Shown here piece by piece: positions 32,778 through 45,200 of a DNA stretch of 64,000 bases; positions within the stretch are counted from its first letter, which is position 1; every line of letters starts with the position of its first letter. The stretch covers positions 82,543,501 to 82,607,500 of the forward strand of contig JAZBRS010000057.1 of assembly GCA_037176725.1 (NCBI GenBank), written 5' to 3'. Position numbers and translations under genes: made by a program. This DNA comes from Posidonia oceanica (taxonomy: Eukaryota > Streptophyta > Magnoliopsida > Alismatales > Posidoniaceae). The notes beneath the pieces were generated by a model, which ran no database searches, was not told the DNA's origin, and worked only from the letters and a program-made list of their open reading frames with translations.

Positions 32778-34545
32778 GACTTCACTCCGTGCGGACGAAG
32801 TCCTCTGCCTACTGCCTCGTGTGAGGCCAGGCCTGCTTGTTCCCTCGTGCGAGGGTGAGCCTTTGCTCGGCTCCATGCAAACAGAGTCTTTTGCCTGTTT
32901 CCTCATGCGAGGTCAGGCCCGCTTGTTTCCTCATGCGAGGACAAGCCCTAGCGTAGGCTCCATGAGGACGGAGTTTTCACCTGTTTCCTCATGTGAGGAT
33001 CAGGCCTGCTTGTTCCTTGGCCAAGGACAAGCCTATGCGTGCTCCCTGGCGACTTCGCTCTGTGTGGACGAAGTCCCTGCCTGTTTCCTCATGCGAGGTC
33101 AGGCCCCGCTTGCTTCCTCGGGTGAGGACAAGCACTCCCTGGTGACTTCGCTCCGTGCAGACGAAGTCCCTGCCTGTTTCCTCGTGCGAGGTCAGGCACC
33201 CCTTGGCGACTTCGTTTTGTGCGAATGAAGTCCCCCTGCCTATTTCCTCGTGTGAGGTTAGGCCCGCTTGCTTCCTCGGCCGAGGACAAGCCCCCTTTTG
33301 GGAGACCCCGTTTGGTGCGAACGGAATCTCCTGTCTGCTTCCTCGTGCGAGGATCAGCCCACTTGTTTCCTCGTGCGAGGACAAGCCCCCCCACGTGACT
33401 CCGTTTGGTGCGAACGAAGTCCCCTGCCTGTTTCCTCGTGCGAGGTTAGGCCCACTTGCTTCCTCGGGCGAGGACAAGCCCCTTTGACTCCGTCCGCACG
33501 GAGTCCCCACTTGCTTCCTCGTGTGAGGAGGTGCCTTTGATCAGTTCCGTCAGCATGGAACCCATGCTTGCTTCCTCGTGTGAGGACAAGCCTCCTTTTT
33601 CCCTTTTTTTTCTTTTCTTTTGGGTGACCCCGTTTGGTGCACGGTGTCCCCTGCCTGCTTCCTTGTGCAAGGACAGGCCCGCTTGCTTCCTCGGGCGAGG
33701 ACAAGCACCCCTTTGGCGGCTTCGCTCCGTGTGGACGAAGTCCCCCGCCTGCTTCCTTGTGCGAGGATAGGCCCGCTTGCTTCCTCGGGCAAGGACAAGC
33801 CTCTTTTTTCTCCCCCTCCTGCTTGCTTCCTCAGGTAAGGACAAGCCTTCTTTCTTTTCACGTGACTCCACTCCGTGCGGACGGAGTCCCGCCTGCTTGC
33901 TTCCTCGGGCGAGGACAAGCCTCTTTCTTCTTTCCTTCCGCGTGACTCCACTCCGTATGGACGGAGTCCCGCCTGCTTGCTTCCTTGGGCAAGGACAAGT
34001 CCACTTGCTTCCTCTAGCGAGGACAAGTACCCCTCTGGCGGCTTCGCTCTGTGCAGACGAAGTCCCCCACCTGCTTCCTTGTGCGAGGACAGGTCTGCTT
34101 GCTTCCTCGGGCGATGACAAGCCTCTTTCTCCTCCCCCTCCTGCTTGCTTCCTCGGGCGATGACAAGCCTCTTTCTCCTCCCCCTCCTGCTTGCTTCCTC
34201 GGACGAGGACAAGCCTTCTTTCTTTTCGCGCGACTCCACTCCACGCGGTCGGAGTCCCGCCTGCTTGCTTCCTTGGGCGAGGACAAGCCTCTTTCTTCTT
34301 TCCTTCTGCGTGACTCTGCTCCGTATGGACGGAGTCCCACCTGCTTGCTTCCTTGGGCGAGGACAAGCCCGCTTGCTTCCTCGGGCGAGGACAAGCACCC
34401 CTTTGGCAGCTTCGTTCCATGCGGATGAAGTTCCCCGCCTGCTTCCTCGTGCGAGGATAGGCCCACTTGCTTCCTCGGGCGAGGACAAGCTCTTGTTCGA
34501 CTCCGTGTGTATGGAGTCTTTTGCTGTTCCTCACGTGAGGATCAG
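32778..34545. repeat. Hairpin minisatellite array (CCTCG/CGAGG and GACTCCG/CGGAGTC units)
   Basis: Three alternating foldback units recur some dozens of times: GACTTCG...CGAAGTC, GCCTG...CCTCG...CGAGG...CAGGC and GCTTG...CCTCG...CGAGG...CAAGC. Stems are kept when the sequence changes: CCTTGGGCAAGG (33983), CCTTGGCCAAGG (33015), CCTTGTGCAAGG (33661), CCTCATGTGAGG (32987) and CCTCACGTGAGG (34529). GACTCCGT CCGC ACGGAGTC at 33486-33505 has a perfect 8-bp stem. Long minus-strand reading frames here (to 362 codons, rich in RGSKQAG/PRPRKQAG) come from a stop-free repeat and are not genes. Confidence 0.92.
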
Positions 34546-35050
34546 CTTTGCTTTTGTTTTTCCTTTTGTTTTTGTTTGCTTTCTAGTTCGGTAGGAGGGG
34601 GTGCCCCCCCTTCTTGCGCGTGTTTCGAGTTTATGCCCCTCCGCACGACTTCTAGCGACCCGCTTGCCCCTCTTCGGGCTGGCAGCCTCAACTGCCCGGA
34701 CGTCAAGCCCGTTAGTCTTGTCTAGCGCTCCTTTTCGCACATGTTTGGCCCAACCGCCAAATTTCCGCATCGCATTGCAACCCTTTTAGCCCCCCCTTTG
34801 CATCAGCATGGCATTCCTTCAGCATAGCATTGTGTGGTAGATAATTGCATTAGCATGCTTCGCATTAGCATTCGCATCCGTATCTGCATCCGCACTTTGC
34901 ATCGCGGCAGCGAGTCATGATTTTCGGTGCATCCGCTGGATAAGTGACTCACACCTATAGCCTCTGCGCTCTCGCCGTTGTCAGGTGGGGTGTTTTGTCT
35001 ACCTTGAGCCACGGTCTCGCTTCGCTTGACCTTGCTCAGGGAGGGGCATC
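34546..35050. other. Spacer with GCAT-rich words
   Basis: Contains gcattagcattcgcatcc-type short repeats (34800-34910) and a conserved-looking GC-rich stretch. No gene recognised. Confidence 0.4.
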
Positions 35051-35230
35051 TGAAGACACCCCGTTTTGACAGGCATTGCAGGTGGAATTTGCTAGAAGTT
35101 GGCTCGGAGGAGGGCATTACGGAATTCAACCACCCAAAACCTAACCCAAATCCAACTCCCAAATCCAAATCCAACTCCAAAACCACCCAAAACCTAAGCC
35201 CAAGTCCTTTGGCAGCTTGGTCTTTGACTT

Positions 35231-35330
35231 ACAGTGTTAGGCGCCTCTTACATAGGCGACTAAAGTTTGTCGCACTCCCAAGCGGCGACTGGATTAGTCG
35301 TCAGGGCAACAGGTGACTGAGACTGTAAAT
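35231..35330. repeat. GGCGAC-type foldback repeats near the LTR C start
   Basis: TTAGGCGCCT...AGGCGACTAA (one mismatch) followed by TGTCGC...GCGAC and AGTCG words. They sit about 180 bp after the LTR start. Confidence 0.55.
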
Positions 35331-36556
35331 TACAGACCGAGCAAGCTTGCTTGCGCGGCCACCGCGGGTCATTGCAGCCTTCCACGCCCGTCCCCTCCCG
35401 AGTTACTCGCCGCTACGGCCAAGCACTACGCGCCAAAGCGAGTAACTCCCTGCCACCTGTCTCCGTCGCTCGCCGACGTGCTTTCCGCAGACCGAGCGTC
35501 TCACTACCACTTCGCCGTTTTCTCCTACCACCGCCTGCCATCGACGACCCCGTCGTCCTCCCTGCCACCGCTTCTGACCGCCCTTGGCTCCCGTGCCCCT
35601 CACAGCCCCTCACAGTGCCTCCTGCCACCACCTCTGCCACCCATCGCCTCCACCATTCTCTTTCCTTCCGAACAAAACCAATGTGGACAATCATTTTTGC
35701 TGACACCGCATTTGCAATCCAGAGACCGCAAGCGAGATCTAAGGGCTCCTGTGTGTTCTCGAATAACCAGAGTGTAGAACCCAACTCTCCGTCAGCTTCC
35801 TCGCACCTCCCACCACCCGTCATCAGCCTCCGAAGTTGCGGCGGCGCAACGTCCACTACTTCCACACCTGCAACTCCAGCGAGCTCGCAAGGTACCAAAC
35901 CTCTCCCTAAAATTCTTCTGGGGGTCCGGAAACGTTCTTGGACCTCTTCTCCTCGCAGCCATGGTGGCGGTGAGTCTTCTCGTGCCCTCAGCCGCACTAG
36001 CGGCCAAGGTGGCTCGGCTTTTTTGGCGAACCTCTCTCGAGGTTGGAAACGGGGCACAAGCCCCTCTCTGCGTCTAGGATGCTAACCCTCTCCTCCGCCC
36101 CGACTCCGGCATGCTTCCCAACCCCACCTCCGGGCCGCTGGCTGTGCGAGTGGCCGGCATCCGATGGCTACGGCGGCGCAAGTTGGGCGTAGGTGGGTTG
36201 ACCGATCCAGTTCACCATTCGCCAAACCGAAGGTATGGCATGGACTGAAAGAACGTCGCAGACGTTCCCCAGCCATCGACGGCTCGTTTCGTGCCACGAG
36301 GAGGCAGCAGATCGCCGGTGAAGCTGGAAGAGCTTTTGATCGGGGCATCGCATAGTGCGGCGCCTAGTTGCAGAATGCAATTGCTGCCGGCCCAACTTTG
36401 GACCGACCTCCCTGGCGGCTCCGACCACCGTTTCATCTCCTGTTTGTTGCTATGTACTCCTGGATGATTGCTCTACATGATTATGTGCTTGTATGTGTGA
36501 TTGTTTATGTGATGGGAGCAGGGCACGGCTTCAAAGTCGGCCGTGTGGTCTAAGTA

Positions 36557-36596
36557 TTGCAGACTCAGCCCCCCTTCAAGGGGCGACTGACTGCAA
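36557..36596. repeat. Foldback unit TTGCAG...CTGCAA
   Basis: Outer arms TTGCAG and CTGCAA, inner arms GCCCC and GGGGC, about 40 bp. The same outer and inner layout is seen at 36780-36822. Confidence 0.65.
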
Positions 36597-36779
36597 CACC
36601 AGTAGACCGTCGGCCTGACTTTGCGCCGGTGTGCCTCGTTGCCTAGACCCCCGATTGGCTCGCCGTCGGTTGCATTGTATTCTCGGTTCTTTTCTCTACA
36701 CGTTCATGCATTTACTTTCAAAAAGTTCATTTGCATGGGTTCTAGATTTTGCCCCAAAGATGGCTGTCTAGAACAAGGA

Positions 36780-36822
36780 GTTGCAGACTGAGCTGCCGCC
36801 TAAGGCGGCAACTCACTTGCAA
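36780..36822. repeat. Foldback unit GTTGCA...TGCAAC
   Basis: Outer arms GTTGCA and TGCAAC, inner arms TGCCGCC and GGCGGCA around TAA. A further perfect hairpin GGTTGCC...GGCAACC is at 36850-36869, and GCCGCC...GGCGGC at about 37018-37040. Confidence 0.7.
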
Positions 36823-37439
36823 CTCCGGTAGGTTTTCTGGCCACCTCAGGGTTGCCGTAACTGGCAACCCAAGCATGTCTTTTTGCATTTTAATAGCTTG
36901 CACATGTTCCCTGATGTATCACCTCCATTTTCATGACATCACTAGCACGATTTAAAGCCATTTGCATAGTTTTTGGGTATGTTTAAGCTTGCTGTCTGGG
37001 AAGCTCGCAGCAATGGCTGCCGCCAGTTTGGGAGGCGGCTTGCATAGTGGCCCCTCTGACTGGTGGCTAAGTCCTTGCTGCCGGTAGCCCCTTCAGCCGT
37101 CGCCTTGCCGCCTTGCGTTGCGGCCATTCGCTTTCCGATTGCATGGTTTTTTTCCTTGGCATGCCCTCTACGTTACCATGATTTTAGATTTTGATTTTAG
37201 TTGCATTTGCTAGCCTCGCTGGAGTGATGAAGTCGCTGGTTGGAGTCTACAGGGCTTGGCCGCCGCCTCTAGGGGCGACCTGCCTGGCCGCCTATGCCGC
37301 CAACGACTAGGAGGGTTGCCTAGATGGCTGGTGATTGGCTCTGTAGGCCAGTCAGCGGCCATTGTCTCCCTTTGCTTGCCTCGTTTTCCGCACCTTCTCT
37401 TGCATCTAGCATCTGCATGTTTTCCGTACAGTTTTCGCA

Positions 37440-37700
37440 TATTACATTGCACTGTTTTTTGCACTTCTGCATTGCTTGCCTTGATTTCCTTGTCGCTCAT
37501 TGCATCATTTTGCGTGCCAACATTTGTTTTATTTGCATATCGCCTGCATTTGCATCGTTTTGCGTGCCCACTTTGTTTTATTTGCATACCGCTAGCATTT
37601 GCATCGTTTTACGTGCCGCATTTGTTTTTTTTGCATATTGCTTGCCTTTGCACCGTTTCCCGCACCTGCTTTTGCTTTATCCCTTGCATGTCGCTTGCAT
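37440..37700 (+). repeat. GTTTTGCGTGCC tandem array, LTR C
   Basis: Loosely spaced gcatcgttttgcgtgcc units of 45-60 bp, as in F. Confidence 0.75.
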
Positions 37701-38330
37701 TGCATGGTTTTCATTGCAGTTTTGTTTTATCACCTGTATTTGCGTTAGGGCAGTGACGCTTACTGCCTAGGTGTTCTTACGAACCAGGGCTTGTCTGTTC
37801 GGAACCCTAGCAGCGTTGCTGAGCCTATAGGTTGCACGTTTAATTTCCCCTGCATGGCTTTCAAGCACTTAGGCATTTAAAGCATTAGGCATGCATTGCA
37901 TCTATCGCCCTAGGGTGTACAGTAAAAGGCAAGCAATTGTCGACATTTTTGCATTTGTGAGTGAGAATGCCTAGAAAGACTGATTCCTCAGGCGTGTCGG
38001 GGGTGTCTAACACCTTCCCCGCACGTAACAGGAGTCCTTACCCTTCTCTGGGCCGCATTGACCTTGTGTCGCGTATCTGTATTGCTTTTGCATGCTTTCT
38101 GATTACATTTTGCTTTCCTTGTATCTTCTTTACCTGTTTTTTCTGGTTTTATTAAAATTAGGTGGCGACGCCCCTTTCTTTCCTTTTCCCTTTGATTTCG
38201 TCCTTGTTTTCGGTGTCTTTTGAGTCGAGTTTCCTCCTCGGATTCACCCGTATATAGTGACCCTAGTTCCGATCGATGCATGCAAGCTTTGGCATCATGC
38301 ATGGACGATCCGAATTTCAAGATTACTTCA

Positions 38331-40356
38331 GAAATCACTGTTAAAAACGGGAGAGGTCTATGCGAAACCTCGACACGAGACAGGTTTGTTTCAGACAGTG
38401 AAATGTCATTGCCAAATTGGATGCTTAAATCGATTCAAAACATTGAAATGCCAATCGGTAAAGCTCAAGGGAATACCAGGGAACAAACAGGAGCAATCAA
38501 AATGCAAATATGCTACCTGGTTCACCCTCCTCATCCCCTATGCTCATCACCGGAATCAATGGGTTCGACGGTTGTTGTAAGCACTAGCAACCCATCAAAC
38601 ACAGTTGAGACTCTCAGAGAAGGTCGAGGGAGGTTGAGGAAGCAGGAAGGAATGCAATGACAAAGCACGGGAAAGTTCACGACCTGCTGATCTCCTCCTT
38701 CCGCCCCGACAGTATCTCGCCAGACTGTTGGACGTTCCGCTGGCCATGGAGGCGGCGTGGAGCATCTGGCGTCCGTCTGTGGTGCACCGTGGAGTGAAGA
38801 GAAGGAAGAGGAGGAGGATACGAAGCCAAATGCGAAAGAAAACGAAATTTGGTCTCCTTCCCGACTACGTCGACGGACATCAGTCGAGCTCACGTCCGGT
38901 GAGCCATGGCATGGGCTGCGGACACGGAGCATCTGTCCCTGGGCGTCGATGAGCTAGAGGAGGGATCCAAGAAAACGGGTGGAAGCAATGCAGGAGCGGG
39001 GAGAACGCCGATTGCCCCACCTGCCTTGGTCATGTCACGTCAGCCGTCTGAGTCTTCGTTGGTCACTGAGAAGACCGGGAGCGCACAGAGGTGGATTAAG
39101 GCGCACCGAGAGGCAAGGAGGAAGAGGGAGGAAGGAAAAGCAAAGCAAATGAAGGCTCAGGGCGGCAGGACGAGGCAGGCCACATGCGCGACGGCGAAAC
39201 ACTATGCATAGGCCATCGACCCACCGTCGGAGAAGGAAAAAATCAAAAAATCAGAGATGCCAACAAACAACTAAGGCAATTCACACACAATGGAATGAAA
39301 GCAATGCAAGGAAAGGAGATTGGGTGAGGAGATGCTCACTTGCATTGGTGGAACAGCTGTCCCCTCCAGCGTGGTAAGCGGCGGGTATCTTCGGGTCGGC
39401 GGTGGCTCAAGGCGACGAGGCAAAGGTTGGGGCAAGCGCTGGGTGTCGCTGGCTGTTTGGGGAAGCTTGTAGGATGGCTGGCCTAAGGTAGGAGGCAGCA
39501 CAGGGGTTGGATTGCCATTTTGGTGGCCGAAATGGGAAATGAAGGCCGGCGAGGGTGATGGAGGCTGTTGCAAGGTGGTGGCTACGCTAGGAGGCAGCTG
39601 GACATTATGGTGAAGGCCAGAGAGGAGTCCTAGGAGGCTAGTAGTGTAATGGAAGAGGGTGTGAGGACTGGTTGTGACTGGGGTGGCCGGAGAAGAATGT
39701 TGATGGCCGGAATGGGTATGTTGGTGGCTGGAAAGAGGGCATAGGCTAGGGAAACGAGTTGGGTGACTGGCTAGAAGGATGGAGCTACCAAGGGGGTGAT
39801 TGGAGAGTGCCAACTGGAGGGCTGGAGGAGGCTGAACACTGTTTTATAGGAGTAGGGGCGGATGGCGACCGTTGATTCAAATCTAGGTTCAAAAGTGGAG
39901 GTTGAGATTTGGCTTGAGGATTGGATGGGGATTTGGCTTGATCATGGGGGTGCGATGGTCCAAAAATGCTGAGGAACATGCCGAGATCCATGCAAGCCAA
40001 TGAGAAGCGAAGAATCGATGATCCACCAGGTGAAAGGACCACTTAAACTACGACTGTCAATGGCACAGACATAGGGCAAAACGCGAGATCTCCACGCGAG
40101 AGCCCTATGCAGAGTTTGCTGCATTGATTTCTGGGCTTGATCCTTAGGTTCTGGGCAACCAGTGGGCTTGGGCTTGTGGTGTTATAGTGTTTGGATGTAT
40201 TGGGGTTGTGTTTGAGGTGTTGGGCTAGGTTTGGGATGTTTGTGTGGAGTTTTGGGCTGGTTTTAGGGGAGGTGGTTGGGTGATTCCTCATTGCGACTGA
40301 ATCGAGCTCTTCCGGAGAAATACACCTGCAAGTGGCATCAAATCGGGGTGTCTACA
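38331..40356 (-). mobile_element. LTR D, truncated, minus strand
   Basis: The minus-strand start TGTAGACACCCC is at 40356, followed by AAACCTAGCCC-type sequence and, towards the left, a GC-rich block like the LTR modules. The left part (38331-38650) is not recognised and the exact end is unclear. No gene; ORFs in the GC-rich block are not conserved. Confidence 0.45.
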
Positions 40357-40406
40357 CTAAGATGAGGTCACTGGTTTCCAAGGTTTTGAGACAGTTTCCA
40401 CGTAGC

Positions 40407-41448
40407 TGTAGACACCCCATTTTGATAGCCTGGATGATGGTGGACACTCCTGCAAGCTCGCTCGGACTCTGGGATAGCCAATTTTCACTCAAACCCCATC
40501 CAAACCCTAAAACCCACCTAAACCCATCCTAAAACATCACCAAATCTCAACCTAAGCCTTAACTCATGTTTCAAACCAAAGCAAAGCCTAACTTAAGCAT
40601 TTCTCCTCTTGGGCTCGTTGGACGCTGGCATTTGCAGCGTCCAACATTGGATGTGCTCTGTGCCAATGCCCAACGAGTCAGGAGTTGCAGCGTCAACGGC
40701 CACCTCTAGCTCACCGCTCCCGTCCTTCCTCCCGCCCAAACCTCACTTACTACCCGTCCCCTCACCTCACTACCGCCACCCGCTAGGCGCCAAGCCCACT
40801 TACTCCCTGCCACAGCGTCCCTTCCTCTGTCGGTGCGTCTTCAGCTCTCACGGCCACTCACTAGCGTGGCCGCTTGTGCTCTGCCGTGCGACGACTTTCG
40901 CAACCTCCTGACACGCCACACTTACTCGCCTGACATCCCTCGTGGCCTCCCTACTCACCACGACCCCTGCCAAGCCCTGCCAAAGCCTTTGCAACCTTCA
41001 CAGACAACCCAACAAAACACCTCAAAACCCAACACTTCACCGCCATCTAGAGAACACTACACATTTTCCAGAGAAAAACCAGAGCTTGTGCGACCTTGAG
41101 TGAGCTCCCACAAACACTCCCCGACCTTCAGCCAAGCTCCCCAGCCTTCCCTTGTGCCCAGAGAGCTCGCCAGAGTTCAGCTGCCACCTTCTTCTACGTC
41201 GCCGGCTGAGTGCGGACAGGCCTCTGCAAGCCACGACCAAGTAGGCTTTCTTCACTCCTAGCTTGCACATGCATGTGGTAGCATGATATTGTAGTTTTTA
41301 CGTGTCTTACCACAGTACACACATCCCCCTGCCTTGGCTTTCCGACCACGAGGAGGAGGAGGTGGATGGAGCAATCCACCCACCCATTTCCGACACCGAG
41401 CACATGGACATGCTTGTCGTCACTCACTCTAGCCTCCTAGCTAGTTTG
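40407..41448 (+). mobile_element. LTR E, 5' fragment cut by LTR F
   Basis: Starts TGTAGACACCCCATTTTG and continues with AAACCCTAAAACCC. It stops where LTR F begins at 41449; the remainder should lie right of the window if F is nested in it. It contains two foldback units near its start. Confidence 0.6.
40617..40674. repeat. Foldback units, cluster 9 (perfect hairpin)
   Basis: 40617-40645 has arms GTTGGACGCTG and CAGCGTCCAAC, perfectly complementary over 11 bp, loop gcatttg. The next unit, 40646-40674 (ATTGGATG...GCCCAAC), abuts it and is more diverged. This is the only cluster outside the 1-24.3 kb element. Confidence 0.9.
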
Positions 41449-42255
41449 TGTAGACACCCCATTTTGGCTTGCCAGTTTGGTGGTTCTCTTTGCAACCCAT
41501 TTTGACCTCCAAAACCCTAGATAAACTCTAGGTTTGCACTCCCAAGAACCCTAGAGAAACTCTAGGTAAATCCCTCCTAAAATCCTAGAAAATTTAGGTT
41601 AGCATCTCTTGAAACCTAGGTCAGCAATTAAACCCTAGGTTAGCACACGTCACTCCCCTGCAAGCTCAAACCCAAGCCATTATCCTTTTCTCTCTCCTGA
41701 TTATCCTTTTCTCTCTCCTCTTTATCCTCTCTCTCTTTCCCCTTCTCTTCTTGCTCCCTGGTGGGCCGAGCCCACTTTGGACCATCCTCACTTCTTTCCC
41801 TTCCTTCCTTCTATTTTATCTCTATTTTTATTTTATTTTATCCCATTTTATTTGATTTTAATTTCCTCTTCCCCTTTCTTCCCTCCTTTCTTCTTTCTCT
41901 CTTCCTTTCCTATCTTCCCATTTCTTTTTTTCTCCCCTTTTATTCCTCACCTAATGCCAAAACCCATTTCCTCACTTCTTCCTCTTCCTTCCCTCTATTT
42001 TATTCCTATTTTTATTTCATTTTATTCCATTTTATTTGATTTTTAACTTCCCCTTTCCCTCTCTTTCCTCCTTTCTTCTTTCTTTTCTCTCCTATCTTCC
42101 CATTTCTTTTTCTCCCCTTTTATTCCTCACCCAACATCAAAGCCCATTTCCTTATTTCTTCCCCTTTCTATCTTCTATTTTATCCTTATTTTTATTTTAT
42201 TTTATTCTACTCCATCTTATTAAATTGTTATTTCTCCTTTCCGTTTCTCTCATTC

Positions 42256-42287
42256 CTTCTTTCTTTCTTTCTTTCTTTCTTTCTTTT
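42256..42287. repeat. TTCT microsatellite
   Basis: About eight uninterrupted ttct units inside LTR F. Confidence 0.95.
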
Positions 42288-45200
42288 TCGTCTTCCCTTT
42301 TAACCCAACCCATCAGGCCCCTTTCTTTTCTTTTTCTCGTGCGCCGGCCCAGCCCGTTTCAGCCCTCCACCTTCCTTCTTTCTTTTTCTTTTTTGCGCGT
42401 GGCCCGGCCTTCTCCTTTCCTCCTCTCCTTCCTCCTTCTCCTGCAACATTTCCTCTACAAAATCCCAACCTCAGCCCTTCTTCCCGCAGCATCTCCTCTG
42501 CAAAGCCCCGACCCAGACCTTCCTTCTCCTCTCCCTTGGCCCGGCCCATAGCCCACGATCAGCTCACGACCCAAGCGTTCACTGCCTTCTCCTCCTTCCC
42601 GTGCTATTTTAGAATTCTAGTCAACACGTTTCCTCTACACTCACCCACACTCACAGCCGCTCCCTCCGCCGCGCACTCCTCCTCTTGCCTCCACTCCACC
42701 TCGCGGCGATGGCAGCCTCACAAAGCCACCTACCCACCGGCCTTCTCCCCTCACTGCCACACCCCTGCCAGCCCTCTGCATTGCCAGCAGACCCCTGCCA
42801 ATCGCCCAGCAGCCCATGCCCTCTGCCAGCCTCAATTGAGTGCGCCCAGATGAACAAAACCAGCCCGTCTTCTTTCTCCAGCATTCACCACACCCGTGCA
42901 AGAAAGAACCAGAGAGAGCGAGCCTGTGCGAGAGAGAAATCCGAGCCTTTCGCCATTAGCCTCCACCTGCAGCTCCCAAGCTTTCCCACACCTCCACAGC
43001 ACCCAGAATCCATCCAAACTCCTCCAATCCACTCACCGCACTCCCACCTTCTTCCCCCAACCCCCCAATCACTCCTACACCCCCCATAGACCGTTTCCCC
43101 CACAGCAAACACTTACACCCTCTTCTTGTCCAGAAATGATCTCAGACACCACCTCACTCCACAGCACCTAGAACCCCAATCCAACCCCTCCATTGCACTC
43201 GCCACTTTTCCAGCAACCCAAACCACCACCCTAAGCATCTCGGAGAGCCACCAGCACCAGTCGAGCAAAAATCTACAGTAGCATACCCAAAAATCCCCAT
43301 CTAAGCTCCGGACACCGCAGCTCATCGGCGAGTGTTCCAGGAGCTTCCTCGCAGCACCTGGAGTGGACTCTGATCACCGTGCGCTGCTTCCACTCCACCC
43401 AACTCTGCAGCAAGCTTCACCGACGACAGCAACCCAACTAGACGTTGGCATGCTTCGGCACGCTTCAGAGGTAAATGCATCCCTATCTGAACTCCATGCA
43501 TGTCTATGCTGCTTACTAGCTATTTAGGCATAAGGTTAGAAGCCTAGAGACCTAGGTTCCCTCCACCGCCTTCGTCGTCTTCTCCGGCGACAGCTTGCTT
43601 CCAGAAGTCACGCCTCGCCGCGATGCAGTAGCTCCGGTCTTCTAGACCAACCCGCAACCCTCCTCGGACGTCCAGCACCTCGTCCGAGCCCCGCCGAGTC
43701 TCCTACGCTGTCTCCCGCACCTCCGCAGCTTGCATCCTCCTCTGGCCTGCTTAGTATGACGTCGATGGCACGTCTCGGGCAGCGCCATGCCTGGGTGAGG
43801 TTCTCCTCACCTCCAGGGCCCTCCTCTCTTGCTTCCAGGCCCCTCTCCTGGGCTGTGGAACCTCTGGATCGCCGCAGCGACCTCGTGCCGGCCTTCCTGC
43901 CCCTCTAGAGATGGTTCTGCCGCTGTACGAGGCTACTTGGCCTCCAAGTGCAGCCAGAGCCCCCCTCCGGTCTCTCCTCCTCTCCTCTTTCTCTCTGCAG
44001 CATCAGAGCTCCGTTCCAGCACCGGTTGCGTCCCCTATCCGCTTTCTTCTCCAGCTTCGGCAGCGGTTGACTTTCTTGCAGCAAGTCAGCGCTGCCAGAC
44101 ACAGCGCCTGCAACCACCTCCGACCTCCAGATCTGCTTGTATAGCATCGCCCGATTGCCACGAGGCGAACCCAGCATTCTCTGCGTCGTTCTGCAGCCTC
44201 CGGTGGTTGCCCCACCTTGGACCTTCACTGCAGAAGGTCACCGACGTCGCCAGCACGCACTAGCCGCCCTCCAACACCGCTGACATTGCCGGACGCTCCG
44301 CTTGCACCGGCTCCTGCCTCCGGGACCCCTAGCACCGCCTTGCGCCCGCTGCCACTGCTGCTTCTTCCTCCACCGGCACTGTTCCTGTGCTGCACGGGGA
44401 AGACAACTATGCGTTTATTTTTCGGTTTTAAAAGTTGAGCAAAGTTCTGGTGCATGCATTGCTTTTATTTTCTTTGAGTTTTAAATATTTGCAAGTAGGT
44501 CTGCCCGCAGTAAGCATTTCTTTTTCTATTTCTTGTGGTTAGGTATGTTAGTTTTCTTTAATTGCTTTCAGGTCCTGATTTTGAATCAGATCATTTAATT
44601 CTATTTTGTTAGCTTATTGCATTGCAGTTAAATGTTTAGGTTTCTTTTATTTGCATGTAGGTCCTTCATATAGTTTTTTTATGCATCTGAATGTTTAGTT
44701 TAATGCATGCATTTCATTTTAGCCCTCAGAGTTCTCTAAATTGCATTTTAGTCCACAGTTGGTTGAAAAATCATTTAATGTGCATTTGAATCTTATTGCA
44801 TTGCATTTAAATCTCCTGTTTTGTTTTAATTGCATTCAAGTCCATCTACAGTTCATGCATTTTATTTAAATCAGCATTTTACCATACTACATTGCATGAA
44901 AAACCCTAAAAATATTTTATTTGCATATAAGTCCTTTGCATGTTTTGAAAGTCATTTAATTTTGATTTAAAACCATATTACATTGCATTAAAATATAGCA
45001 TGTTTGCATATTTGCATGTCAGTCCATCTGCATGGTTTAAAAATCATTTAAATGTGTTTTAAAAACCATATTGCATTGAAATAAAATGCCACATGTTTCC
45101 AGATTTGCTTTTCAGTCCTTGCATCAATTGATTTTCATTTAAATCATGCATTTAAACTATATTGCATTGCTAAAAACCCCAAAAAGATAGTTTAATTGCC

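Larger units (their letters stand above)
35051..38330 (+). mobile_element. LTR C, shortened variant
   Basis: Starts TGAAGACACCCC and ends near GATTACTTCA, about 3.3 kb. It has the GTTTTGCGTGCC array (37440-37700), the conserved 3' block (37988-38038) and a primer-site relic (38163), but lacks the long AT-rich module and carries extra hairpin inserts. No target duplication (gcatc before, gaaat after) and no primer site follows, so it is probably broken or rearranged. Confidence 0.6.

Noticed and set aside
33446..34534. Minus-strand open frame of 362 codons, plus overlapping frames in all phases
   Set aside because: It is built only of the hairpin repeat (RGSKQAG, PRPRKQAG, EEASR) and is open in several frames at once, as expected from a stop-free repeat.
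39271..39813. 180-codon minus-strand frame as a gene
   Set aside because: Ser/Pro/His-rich low-complexity sequence in a GC-rich LTR-like block, with no domain and no match between LTR copies.
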